A DNA stretch of 64,000 nt, from assembly GCA_027186245.1 (NCBI GenBank), contig CP114486.1, positions 496,001 through 560,000 of the forward strand, given 5' to 3'. Below the pieces are notes generated by a model, which saw nothing but the letters and a program-made list of their open reading frames with translations, searched no databases and was not told the origin of the DNA. This DNA is from Coriaria nepalensis. Lineage: Eukaryota; Streptophyta; Magnoliopsida; Cucurbitales; Coriariaceae. Position 1 is the stretch's first letter. The number at the start of each line of letters is the position of its first letter. Positions 24,270-34,644 of the stretch are shown piece after piece. The translations under genes and the position numbers were made by a program.

Positions 24270-25227
24270 TCAGCGGCTAAGAGCATGTGACCGGTCTCTA
24301 GCCAACAATCCTTCCATAATAACCTTCTGCTTATACTTGTCCGAATCAAAACTAGTATTGTTACTACTGTTTTCTTCTCTCTCAACCTTCTTATTACTAA
24401 TCCTCTCCCCTTCCGACGAGGAACCGATCCAATTCCGACAAGGCACGAAGAGCAACGACCAAAGTAAAGTACACGTAATACCACAAACTTTACCCCACAC
24501 AGCCAGACCAAACATCGATATTGCCAGCAAGCACCATATTCCTCTGCTCGAAACACAACCACCACCACCACCGGATACTCTGTTTTGACTATTATCCACG
24601 CCATCAATCCTGCTCGATCTCAATGCAGCCAGCGTGAACGGATTGTTGTTCGTCTCGCGCAAGGAAGAAGAACACATCGAGCATAACGACGTTGAAGTGA
24701 TCGCAGATGATGAAGATGATGAATTCTGTGAAGACGACGCGAAAGACGGCGTTTCTGTATCTATTTTTCTTACATCCTTCAATTTGGACGATCCTAACTG
24801 AATCTCATCGTTTATCGATATTAGATATTTCCCTCCCTCTCTTTTTGTTTCATCGGAGTCCTTCTCTTTGGATTTTCTTCTTCTGTAAATCTTCATCTTC
24901 TTGTCCTGTAACCGCACCATCAAATTGCAAACTTAAAATCCTTAGATCAAAAATAAGAAAGCAGAGAAAAGGGAAAGGGATGGAGATTGGAGATTGGAAA
25001 TTGGAGGGAGAGCATACCAAGCGCTTGCCGAATAAAAGCGACTTGATCGTGCGTGAAAACCTGCCATTACCGACGTGTTTCTTTTTGTCTTGCAGACCGT
25101 CGATATCTCTGTACGTCAATGGCGTTGAATCCATCGGGAAAAAGCAAACCGGTTCGCTTTTGCAGTCCGTACTACTTACTACAGGTTTGAACGAACCGTC
25201 GCGTGAAGGTGGTCTGAAACAGAGCAT
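24270..25227 (-). CDS. Unrecognised single-pass membrane protein, two exons
   Basis: Exons 25018-25227 and 24270-24905 join in phase to give about 281 residues that I do not recognise. The first exon encodes a basic, Ser-rich region with a Phe-Arg-Pro start and the motif RFSRTIKSLLFGKRL. The second begins with the lysine/arginine run DKKMKIYRRRKSKEKD, a possible nuclear or membrane-proximal signal, followed by a long serine tract. One hydrophobic helix of about 25 residues follows a glycine run (GIWCLLAISMFGLAVWGKVC). The tail after it is polar and acidic. A single TM with a cytosolic basic N-terminus is the best structural reading. The gene is clearly real: a diverged tandem copy with the same exon junction lies at 27119-27684. 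No function is proposed. Confidence 0.72.
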
Positions 25228-27118
25228 AAGCTTGCTCTTCTCCTTCTTCTTCTTCTTCTTGTGATTATATTTAGTGACCTAGGAGTTTTCCATGAGGATG
25301 TCGAAGTTGTTAGCGGTTTCCTTTTCTAACCGCTGTCAACTAATCCCCGGCCAGAGAAAAAGAAAAAGACTTGAAGGTTTGTGCGGTAAGGAAAGACTTA
25401 GAGCGTGTTTGGACGGCGAGAAAAAGGGGGGGGGGGTGGGGGGGGAACTGGCAAAAATTCTGAGAAAACGAGGGAAAGTCTGGGATCGTGGGAGTGTATT
25501 GTATGATTTTCTGTTTCTTTCCCTTCTATTTTTCTTATAATTTGTAATTGATAAAGGGGGAGTGGGTGAAGGGGCTCTTGGAATTTTGGTAGGCGGCAAT
25601 GGCGGGACCGATTTGTCAGCTTGCGCCACTTAACAAGGCCTACTGTCCTTAATGCCCTTCATTATGTCTGAATATATGGAGTTAGGTTTCGGCCCAAAAC
25701 TGCCATTTAGAATTTATAGAAACATTCTATTTATTTATTTATTTATTTATTTTATTATATTTTAATTCCATGTTGTTTAATGTTTATCTACTTGGAAACT
25801 CAAATTCCGTTGGGTTCTGGTTTCCATAATTTAATATGTTCTTCATCTTTAGTTTCTTTTCAATTTTCAAATTTATTATTACAACATCAATTTCATCAAA
25901 AGTTTGGTTTCATGGTATTAGAATTATTACGAATGATCAAAAGTGATGTTTCCTAATCTTACTCATAACCTTGTTCTTAACGAAACACAGAAGTTAAAGA
26001 AATTTCAAAAGTTTTCTTTGGTTACCTTACTAATATATTTACAGGAAAATAATTGGTGTACGTTTAAGTACAATTCTCTTCCCTGAGAGTACCGGAAGTT
26101 GCGGGGATACAAAAGAGCTAAACTTGCTATTACTGAAGGCTTGAATCGTGTGAAATTGGTACATGAACTTATCCATCAAATAACAGAATTACCTTCCTAA
26201 CAAAACCATCTTTCGTTTGTTATTACAGTTCAAACAGAGTACAATGTATCCATGTGTACCTCCTTGTGTCTCTATGATCATCTGGGTCACCATTCGCTTG
26301 AAGCCTTTTGGGATCGGTATAATCTCATACAAGTCCGAATCTCCGTCACTAGAATCTTACTATGGATTTCGGTCAGCTTTATGTATTTCTGTTTAAGCAA
26401 TCAGTAAACCGGAAATTTACACATAAAGATTCATGACTTAGGTTGAATCTTGTGAAATTTTGTGCTTGTATGAGGACTGTGAAATCTGTGTACATGCTTG
26501 TATGATTGTATCTGAATCTGTGATAAGGTAATAGTGGTATGAGTTCCGATGGTTTTCAAGAGTAGATATAGCCTAGTGGTAGGTGAACCACTATACATCA
26601 TTGTGTCGATTGTTTACTGTTTTTCATTGCACATCAAGTCCGAAATTGCAAACATAAATGGTTAGGTTAGTTTATCAAGATTGACCTAATTGAATTGAAT
26701 AAGAGTTTAATCAAAGGTAAATATCCTAACAATGTGAAGATATAAAGATTATTAATAAAGACTGGAAATTTACACATACTGGCAACGGATTTCCTGAGAT
26801 GTAGCGATCAAAGTAGTTCAGGGCTAGATATGGTATGAAAGAATCATAAACTGGAGCAGTTGATTTTTCCCACTTTATAGATCAAATGCGATTGGTATCA
26901 GAAAAAAAAAATACAGAATGAACTTGAAGAACACAGAGATACTACTATCTGGTACTTACCCCTTTTGAACTACTCGTTGCAGTGAACCTTTTGACGTTTT
27001 CATATATTCTGACACACAGAAAAATCTACTCCTTCCAAAATTATCTGCCATGGTGGTTTCTACTCTCTCACTGCAGGTAAACAAACAGCATAAAAAAGCA
27101 AACCCTACTATCTGGTAC
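25228..27118. other. Spacer between tandem paralogues
   Basis: The first 450 bases are the promoter of the membrane-protein gene and are partly duplicated at 27835-28120. A G-run lies near 25428-25446 and a short ATTT repeat near 25729-25756. A perfect 26-base direct repeat (26942-26967 and 27105-27130) ends in a splice-donor-like word on the minus strand. No independent gene is convincing. Confidence 0.5.
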
Positions 27119-27130
27119 TTACCCCTTTTG
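26942..27130. repeat. Perfect 26-bp direct repeat pair
   Basis: The same 26 bases occur at 26942-26967 and 27105-27130, 163 bases apart. Read on the minus strand each copy contains AAAAGGGGTAAGTACC, a near-consensus 5' splice site. The interval between also has an acceptor (ctgcag near 27071), so it may be a duplicated exon end of the truncated paralogue. Confidence 0.8.
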
Positions 27131-27684
27131 CTGGGTGCTATTTCTCTTCCCACTGCTGGAATATTGGTTCTTTATGCCACCTTCTTTGCTCACCTGGTTC
27201 AGTTTTTCGACTATATTGTTTGATGTTGTTCGTCCCGTGCGAGGAAGAAGAACACGTCTTGTATACGATGCTGAAGTGATCGCAGATGATGAATTCTGTG
27301 AAGACCACGCGAACGACGGAATTTCTACATCTGTTTCACCTCCATCCTCTAGTTCGTATGATCCAGACTGAATATCATCGTTTCTCGAAATTGTATATTT
27401 TCCTCCCTTTCTTTTTGTTTCATCGGAGTGTTTCTCTTCGGATATTCTTGTTCTGTGCGTCTTCATCTTCCTGTACTGTAATCACAAAATCACATTGCAA
27501 ATTTTAAATCGTTAGATAAAAAAAAAAAAAAAAGGTGAAAGAGATGGAGATTAGAGGGAGAGCATACCAAGCAAGTGCCGAATAAAACCGACCTGAGCGT
27601 GCGTGAAAACCTGCAATTACCGATGGATTTCTTTTTGCCTTGAAGACCGTCGAAATCTTCATACGTCGATGGCGTTAAATCCAT
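27119..27684 (-). pseudogene. Truncated tandem duplicate of the 24270-25227 gene
   Basis: The minus strand repeats the upstream gene's layout: an exon-1-like part (27568-27684 from an internal Met, homology reaching about 27770) and an exon-2-like part (27119-27475). The gtatgc donor and reading phase are the same. Matching words include DGLQ, RFSRT, SDETKR, GGKY, IPSFA and SSQNSSS. The original start codon region is disrupted: a 4-base insertion and a base change replace the ATG. Similarity stops around 27215, before the glycine run, so the transmembrane segment is missing and a different tail ends at a stop. The frame from the internal Met at 27684 is open (about 157 residues) and spliceable, so a shortened soluble product cannot be excluded. 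Confidence 0.6.
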
Positions 27685-28627
27685 CGGAGAAACGCGAACC
27701 GGTTCGTCTATGCGGTCCGTACTACTTAGTTCAAGTTTGAACGAACCGTCGCGTGAAGGTGATCTGAAACAGACAGAGCAAATGTGATCTGAAGTAGCGC
27801 AGAAGTTTGCTCTTCACCTTCTCCTTCGTCTTGTGAATATATTTAGTTACCTTGAAGTTTCCCATGGCCAGAGAAAAAGAGAGGCTCGAAGGTTTGTACG
27901 GTAAAACCTCTATGTATTCTCTCTAATATATAGAGCAAGAAGATTTTTGAGGAAGTATCACGTAAAAGGAAATTATAGTTTTGGTATAATTAGAAAACAG
28001 TCAAGGCATGATTTGAGGAAGAATCAATCCTTAGAGGGGGAGTAGCGCTTGTGATTTTGGTAGGCGGCAATGGCGCCATTAAAGAAGGCTTACTGCCCTT
28101 CATTATGTCTGAAAATATGGTGTGGACTTTTTAATTAGAAGATCCTTCTGGTTTTGGCCCGAAACGGCCAGTTAGAACTTAGAGAAGTATATAAGGAAAC
28201 ACATTAAAAAGTGTATGATATTGCGAATAATTCAAGCCCTTGATTGTTGCTTTGATTCTGATATGTTGGTGATAAATGAGGTGGCATAGTTGACTGAAGT
28301 TATTATTACAGCGGCAATTTCAACAGGTGTTTGTACGATGGGTCCAAACAGATTTCAGAACGGGCGAAGCTCCATGGTGGGCTTAGAGCAGCTTCTTCTT
28401 TACGGACATCACTGAAGTCACAGTTTCTTTAGGCAAAATTTGAAAAATTAAATTATATTCAAAAACTAAAAGGCATTGTGAAATATCCAAAAGTATCTAT
28501 CATCTCTTTCAATATATTAAATCTCATACAATGGTTCTCTCTCTAATTTACAAAAATGAGCAGATTCAATCTCAATCTTGGAATGGAAGCCGAAGCTCCA
28601 AGAAATCGTGATTAAGGGATGGCACCT
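27685..28627. other. Duplicated promoter remnant and spacer
   Basis: The segment to about 28120 resembles 25200-25660, showing that the tandem duplication included upstream sequence. The shared phrase attttggtaggcggcaatgg occurs near 25584 and 28055. The rest is the 3' side of the ABC1-like gene. No gene is visible. Confidence 0.6.
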
Positions 28628-31600
28628 TTATGGAGCCATTAGTCCTTCGATGGTGTAAACAAGAGACTCAGCCCAATCAGCTTTAAATAGCACTGTCCGC
28701 AATGTGTGCATTACATCATAGTCCGGATCAAGCTTGCGCTGCCACCCCTACAAGATGAAAGAAAGAAGGAACAAAGATATCTGAGCATGTACAGATACAT
28801 CTATAACAAATTCTCTATGTTTCCCAATACATCCCATTTATCATGCACATATAGCGATATCTACGTAAACAAAACTGGTTATATTTGAATGAATTGAAAG
28901 GCTGTTACAAGGATGTAAGAGGAAAACACTCATATGTGTTACCAGTCAGCGGAAGACAATAATAAGAGAATGTATATATCACATTTTCAAGGCCGTAAAG
29001 AATAATAGCAGCAGGAAAACTATACATACCTCGAGAACCAAAGTGGTTACCATCACAGTGCAAACATTGCCATTGATATTGACCTTATGACGCCTAACTT
29101 GATCAAGTAATTGCTGCATGCAATCAGCAGGGTGGAAATTATCACCTTCTGGGCTGACCCAGAAATCAAGTCTTTTCCACTTCCTACAGAAACACTGAAA
29201 ATTAATCGCCATCTATTCATAACAAGAACCCTTTTATTTTTTTCCTACCCTGCACAATACATGTAAAAGAAGGCATTACCTCAATAAATGCTCTTGGGTT
29301 TGGACAACCTTGCTCTTTAGATAATCTAAGTGTGCACTCAGCAGCAGTGCAGGCCGTCTCGCAGGGCAACAGCCTTAAAGAAGTCCAGTAAATTAACTCG
29401 ATCTCTCCTAGAAAGCTCAGCTGTCATGCCTACATCAAGGAGAATAACATGAGGTTTCGAGCGAAAGAGCTGCTTATCTAATGACTTTCTGTCCTTCACT
29501 CGGACAAGAATATTCCCAGGATGTAAGTCGGCATGCACAAAATTATCTACCTAAAAGAAAAAAGACAATTCTCAGGATTATGTAATCAACCTTTTCATCT
29601 CTAGAATACGTAAGTAATTGCAATTTTAGCATTAGACGTTGTACCAAAAGCATCTTCAAGAGTGCATGAGTCCCGATGTGAGCAAGAGCACTTTTAATTG
29701 TTTCATGTCCTTCAAGCACATCGACATAGTGTGTAACATTTTCACCTTGTTCAAAAGTTCTACCAATACAGATGGATGAACTAGGGGATATAGAGGCTTT
29801 GGGAATGATACGTCCTTCCAACTTCGGAAATTATAGTTTAAACAGCTCAAATGGGCAGCTTCCCTTGAAAGATCAACTGAGACATCATAAAGACAGCAAA
29901 TTGCTTGAGGCTTTCATCTAATCTGATCCATTTCAAGCTTGGGATGAATCTAGAAATTTTGGCGACAGAATTAACTAATAGAAAATCTCTTCTAATTGCT
30001 TCTCCAACACCTGGATGCCGTACTTTTACAGCAACTACAAAAGGCTTCCTAGGCTGACCAGGGTATCTGTACTTCAGAGTAGCTCTATGCACTTGAGCGA
30101 CACTTCCGGATGCTACAGGCTCTTCATCAAATCTTTCAAAAATTTCAGGCAATTTTCTACCAAATGCATTTTCTACGGTCTTTTTGGTGACCGAAAAACA
30201 ATGTGCTGGTGCTTTTGTATGAAGCTCTGCAAGTTCAGCGCATAGATCTCTTGCGAAGAGATCTGGTCTACTCGCAGCCCACTGACCCCATTTGATAAAT
30301 GACGGGCCTGCTTTTTCCAGTGTAAGATGGACAATATGAAGCCAGGTTTTCCTATAGTGCGCACCAAGAGAATCTACAAAAGGAGCCATTGCTATGCATG
30401 GAGAAAACAAAATTGACATATATATGACTCTGAGGAGTAATATAAAAGCCTCCAAAAGTAGAAACAAAAATGAGGATATGAAAATGTTTCCATCTTGTGC
30501 AAGCATGTATATAGTATCCCTTGTTGGTAGAAACTCTGCCTCTGCCCATGTTTGTTGTGCCCAAGCAATCTCTCCAATTACGAAAGCAATAAGCCAGGAG
30601 GTACTAGATTAGATCTGTGCAAAGCAACGGTCACTGCACAAGCAATACGGCTTATGGGCGGTAAAGTTGGCCCATTGTGGACACATATTTCTTCCAAGCA
30701 GCAAGGGTATGGAAAGAAATGCTATTATTTGCCGAAGGAGTGTATGAGTTCCTCGAGCCACCCTTTACTATGTTATCTTTATACCTTGCGAATAATCTGA
30801 ATAGGGAGTAAGGGGAGCCGGCAGTGTAATGTGCCACTTTACTATTCACTTCTAAGCAGCTAGTCTTGCACTTAGGAATAAGGGTATGTACCACCCTTCT
30901 GGTTGCTTGACAAGAAAACAATCTGCACAAGCAATACGGCTTATGGGCGGTAAAGTTGGCCCATTGTGGACACATATTTCTTCCAAGCAGCAAGGGTATG
31001 GAAAGAAATGCTATTATTTGCCGAAGGAGTGTATGAGTTCCTCGAGCCACCCTTTACTATGTTATCTTTATACCTTGCGAATAATCTGAATAGGGAGTAA
31101 GGGGAGCCGGCAGTGTAATGTGCCACTTTACTATTCACTTCTAAGCAGCTAGTCTTGCACTTAGGAATAAGGGTATGTACCACCCTTCTGGTTGCTTGAC
31201 AAGAAAACAATCTGCACAAGCAATACGGCTTATGGGCGGTAAAGTTGGCCCATTGTGGACACATATTTCTTCCAAGCAGCAAGGGTATGGAAAGAAATGC
31301 TATTATTTGCCGAAGGAGTGTATGAGTTCCTCGAGCCACCCTTTACTATGTTATCTTTATACCTTGCGAATAATCTGAATAGGGAGTAAGGGGAGCCGGC
31401 AGTGTAATGTGCCACTTTACTATTCACTTCTAAGCAGCTAGTCTTGCACTTAGGAATAAGGGTATGTACCACCCTTCTGGTTGCTTGACAAGAAAACAAT
31501 CTGCGTATCGCAGAATGAAATACAATGGCATTACTAGCTTCAGGCAGCTAAGCGAAGATGAAAATAAGCTGGAAACATAAAGAGCATAAATTTTGAAAAG

Positions 31601-31975
31601 AATTTATCTATACTGGTAGGTTACTTTTCATATGAATCGACTGGTAAAGCAAAAATCTCTAGTAAACTGAAACAGGATAGGATCAAGCTGAGGCATTTGT
31701 TTGCAAATACAATAAACGAAATCAATGCTCTTCCACTTCCTTCAGCTCAGCAATCCATTAACGAATTGCAATTACGAAAACCTCAAGATAAGATCACTCA
31801 GACGCAAAGCACCAGAGATCCTGCTAAATCCCTAGGAAACAAAACACGAATTTCGAAAACTACAGAACACAAAGCAGAAAGTGGCAGAAGGTAACTGACC
31901 TAGACATGGTGGTCGAAGTTCGAGATTATCATGGTCAGAAGTACTACGCAGGTGGCGGCGGAGAATAGCCGGCAT
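28628..31975 (-). pseudogene. ABC1/UbiB-family atypical kinase gene with multiple frameshifts
   Basis: Homology to ABC1 (ADCK/COQ8-like) kinases runs through exons 29645-30603, 29280-29550, about 29030-29183 and 28628-28747, with a possible first exon at 31900-31975. Landmarks are SFIKWGQWAASRPDLF (KxGQ-type motif), PVASGSVAQVHRA (Ala-rich loop), FVVAVKVRHPGV (ATP lysine), FVHADLHPGNILV and LLDVGMTAEL (metal-binding DxG), so the kinase core was once complete. The frame breaks near 29877 (one base missing after MMSQ), near 29762 (one base missing after VLVE) and near 29352 (one extra base before CTAAEC). The next exon is not a multiple of three from its conserved acceptor, and the putative exon 1 is also out of phase. 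Family members act in mitochondria or plastids in quinone metabolism. Every other long gene here is intact, so decay is favoured, but homopolymer sequencing errors remain possible. Confidence 0.75.
30634..31504. repeat. Three perfect tandem copies of a 289-bp unit
   Basis: The same 289 bases occur three times head to tail: the word agcaatacgg starts at 30641, 30930 and 31219. I see no differences between copies. The array lies in the first intron of the ABC1-like gene. Because 289 is not a multiple of three, long antisense open frames arise by reading through copy junctions; they are not genes. Perfect identity implies very recent amplification, gene conversion or an assembly artefact. Confidence 0.97.
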
Positions 31976-33391
31976 GATTCTCAGAACGGGGTCATTGGCA
32001 TCGAAGCCTGACGCGCCGGTATTCGGTAGGAGCTAAGGAGCAGGATATTACTAAAAACTCGCGGTGGTTAAGAAAACATGAAGATGGGCTCCCGATTCTG
32101 TTAGATCCAAGATGACGCTAAATTAATGGCGGCAAGACCACGCAGCGGTCCCAACCGTAAATACGGGATCCTCCATAAGTCCAAATTTCATATCGACGTC
32201 CAGTTCCACTACCACGACATGTCGACATTTAGGACCGAATTTGGCTTGGGCCTGTCGGACTGTTGCTGTAGGATATTATGAAGGTGGGTCATCTGGTCAA
32301 CGATGTGAACGACAGACCGAATTAAGTAAAGAGGGGAAAGCGTAGACGCAACTTCATTTCTTCTTCCAACTTTTTCTTGTTCTTTTTTTCTTAATGATTT
32401 CGTTCAGTTTTTCCATAAGCTCTAAAGGTCGTAGACCATAGTAATTAATGTTTGAATCAAACAAATTTGGAGAGTTCAAAATTACGGGACAAGCTATAGA
32501 ATACGTTTTCGGTCCGCCAAAACTTGTAAAACACGAGATGATTATAATAATTTGTACAAATTTATTAAATATGATAGGAGTCATGATTCATGAACATGTA
32601 TTTGCAATCACGTGTGTTATTATTATGTTTTTGAGGCTCACAAATGCTCAAAATTTGTGAGGCCTCAACCAGGTTTTTTTTGGTTGAGGTTTAAAATTTT
32701 GCTAACCCGTTTATTATTTTTCCGGTTATCTTATTAAGAATAGTGTGACCTTCTCTCTTTTATTTATATTCGCGATTGAAATTTTAGATTTTTTCTAGTG
32801 ATCCTGCTCTTTCTTCTATCATTGATCTCTGGTGATAGTTTACTTTTTTTCTCTAATCATTATAGGGTTTTATATTTACATCTCGAGGTTTTGATCTTAT
32901 TTAAGATTGTCGTACTTCTTTCTTTGTACTGGATAAACCGATTCTGTTTTTAGAGTTTATACTTGTAGATAGAATCTAGTTTTGAGTTTGATTGAGAGAG
33001 GTTATAGGGATTTATCTTGGTTCTTGGTGTCTATCACAGTGTTATGGTGCTCATCGGTCTATAACTGAATCTAGTTAAACCTATATCTATGAATCTGTTA
33101 GATTTTTGGAGTCCCTATTATTGATTCGGTTTATTAAATATATATTTGTGATTAGTGAATATATGTTGTTTAGATTTGATATAAATTTTTATATTGTATT
33201 ATTGATTCATATAGATCATTAATTTTATATCTAATCAGTCTCTATTAAATGATAAATATGATGTATACAATTATAACAGTTATATTACAAACCTTAAATC
33301 AGAGCCTCACTAGAAACAAACATACAAATAATAATTTTCTCACAAAGCCAGCAAATGTATGCATGCTCTCCACTCGCTTAGAACGATTGCA
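31976..33391. other. Spacer between ABC1-like and MYB genes, with paired hairpins
   Basis: The first 350 bases are the ABC1-like promoter side. Two adjacent perfect 9-bp stem hairpins lie at 32637-32661 and 32663-32689. From 32690 to 33300 the sequence is T-rich on the plus strand, with TTGATCTCTGGTGATAG-like words resembling a 5' UTR or intron, but no open frame follows. It remains unexplained. Confidence 0.5.
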
Positions 33392-34644
33392 TCATACATA
33401 ATAAGTATTGCTGCAATAACTATCTCTCTCCTCCTCGGCGTTGCCATTGACGTTCAAATGCATCATGCTAGAAGAAGGAGTTGACAAAACTGATCTGAAA
33501 CTCAAATTTGGGATATAATTGTTATCATATTCTTGATATTTGGATAAAAAGTTGGTGATGTATTGATCGGAATTATGATCATGATGATCGTATCCAGAGT
33601 CTAACGTGGGCACAAAGCTTGGCTCGTCATCTACAATATTACTATAACTGGTTTGCCACAGGCAGCAGCTGGCCGGTGCAGAATTCGGGCAGCCGAATTG
33701 GCCAATATCTTGAGAAAAAAGTTCCATATTGGCTTGTATGGGTTGAGTCTTGCTGGATGTTGTAGTACTATTAATTGGTAATGCTCCATATACAATAGGC
33801 TGATTTGAATTGGGGGGTAAGATCGTGTTTGACTCAATCATGAAGGGTTGAAATGTTTCGTCTTGAGGTAGGCTATTGGCGAGTTGGTTTTGTTGATTTT
33901 GAGAAGTAATATCAGTTGATGTGTTTGTGCTTTGGGATGAAAGTAGAGAAGCGACCAAGTTGATTAGAAGGTCTGGGTTGACTGTAGGAGCTAGGCCAAG
34001 CAAATTGTGAGGGATACTAAGTTGACTACTCGAGGTGAGTATAGAGGGTAGTTCCTGAAAATTGAAGCATGGGGCATGAGTTATAGGGTCGATCCCCATT
34101 TTGAGTAGCTTCTTTCTAATGCTGGTGTTCCAGTAATTCTTTATTTCATTGTCCGTTCTTCCCGGCAAGCGAGCGGCAATTGCAGACCACCTGATTAATA
34201 CAAGCGATCGATAAACTAGCTGGGTAAATCAACCTCGAGGTTATAGGATCTGCTCATTGAATGCGTGGAAGCTATAAAATGATGCACTTACTTGTTTCCC
34301 AAGATACTGTGTAGTTGAATTATAGTCTCTTCTTCTTCAAATGAGAGTCTTCCTCTCTTGATATCAGGTCTCAAGTAGTTCGTCCAACGCAATCTACAAC
34401 TCTTTCCACACCTTTTCAATCCTGTAAATGTATCAATTCAAGTTGGTCAAACAGAAAGATTACATTCTAATCAAACTATCACTCAACGAATGAGAGAAAA
34501 CTACAGAATACCTGCATTCTTGGGAAGATAACGCCAATTACCAATCCCATGTTTCTGAATATAATCAGTCAGCTTCAGATCTTCATCTGCAGTCCATGGA
34601 CCTTTCTTTAATCCGGTTTTGTCAGAACACGGAGCTTTTCCCAT
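33392..34644 (-). CDS. R2R3-MYB transcription factor, subgroup 11-like (MYB41/49/74/102 group)
   Basis: Three exons (34512-34644, 34292-34421 and 33392-34190) have the canonical R2R3-MYB sizes of 133 and 130 bases for the first two and join to about 353 residues. R2 begins [11 protein letters not shown] and ends at LRWTNYL. R3 runs from [20 protein letters not shown] to [17 protein letters not shown], with the tryptophan/isoleucine helix spacing intact. After the DNA-binding domain, IDPITHAP and a [17 protein letters not shown] segment match the subgroup that includes MYB41, MYB49, MYB74 and MYB102, regulators of osmotic and wound responses and suberin or cutin. The C-terminal half is Asn/Ser/Gln rich and probably an activation region. 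In Arabidopsis MYB49 lies near LHCB3 and myosin VIII, as here, which favours that orthologue. Confidence 0.92.

Noticed and set aside
30652..31499. Long minus-strand open frames (89-132 codons) across the 289-bp repeats
   Set aside because: They are the same frame repeated because the unit is repeated; the unit length is not a multiple of three and the translation has no family features. They lie in an intron.
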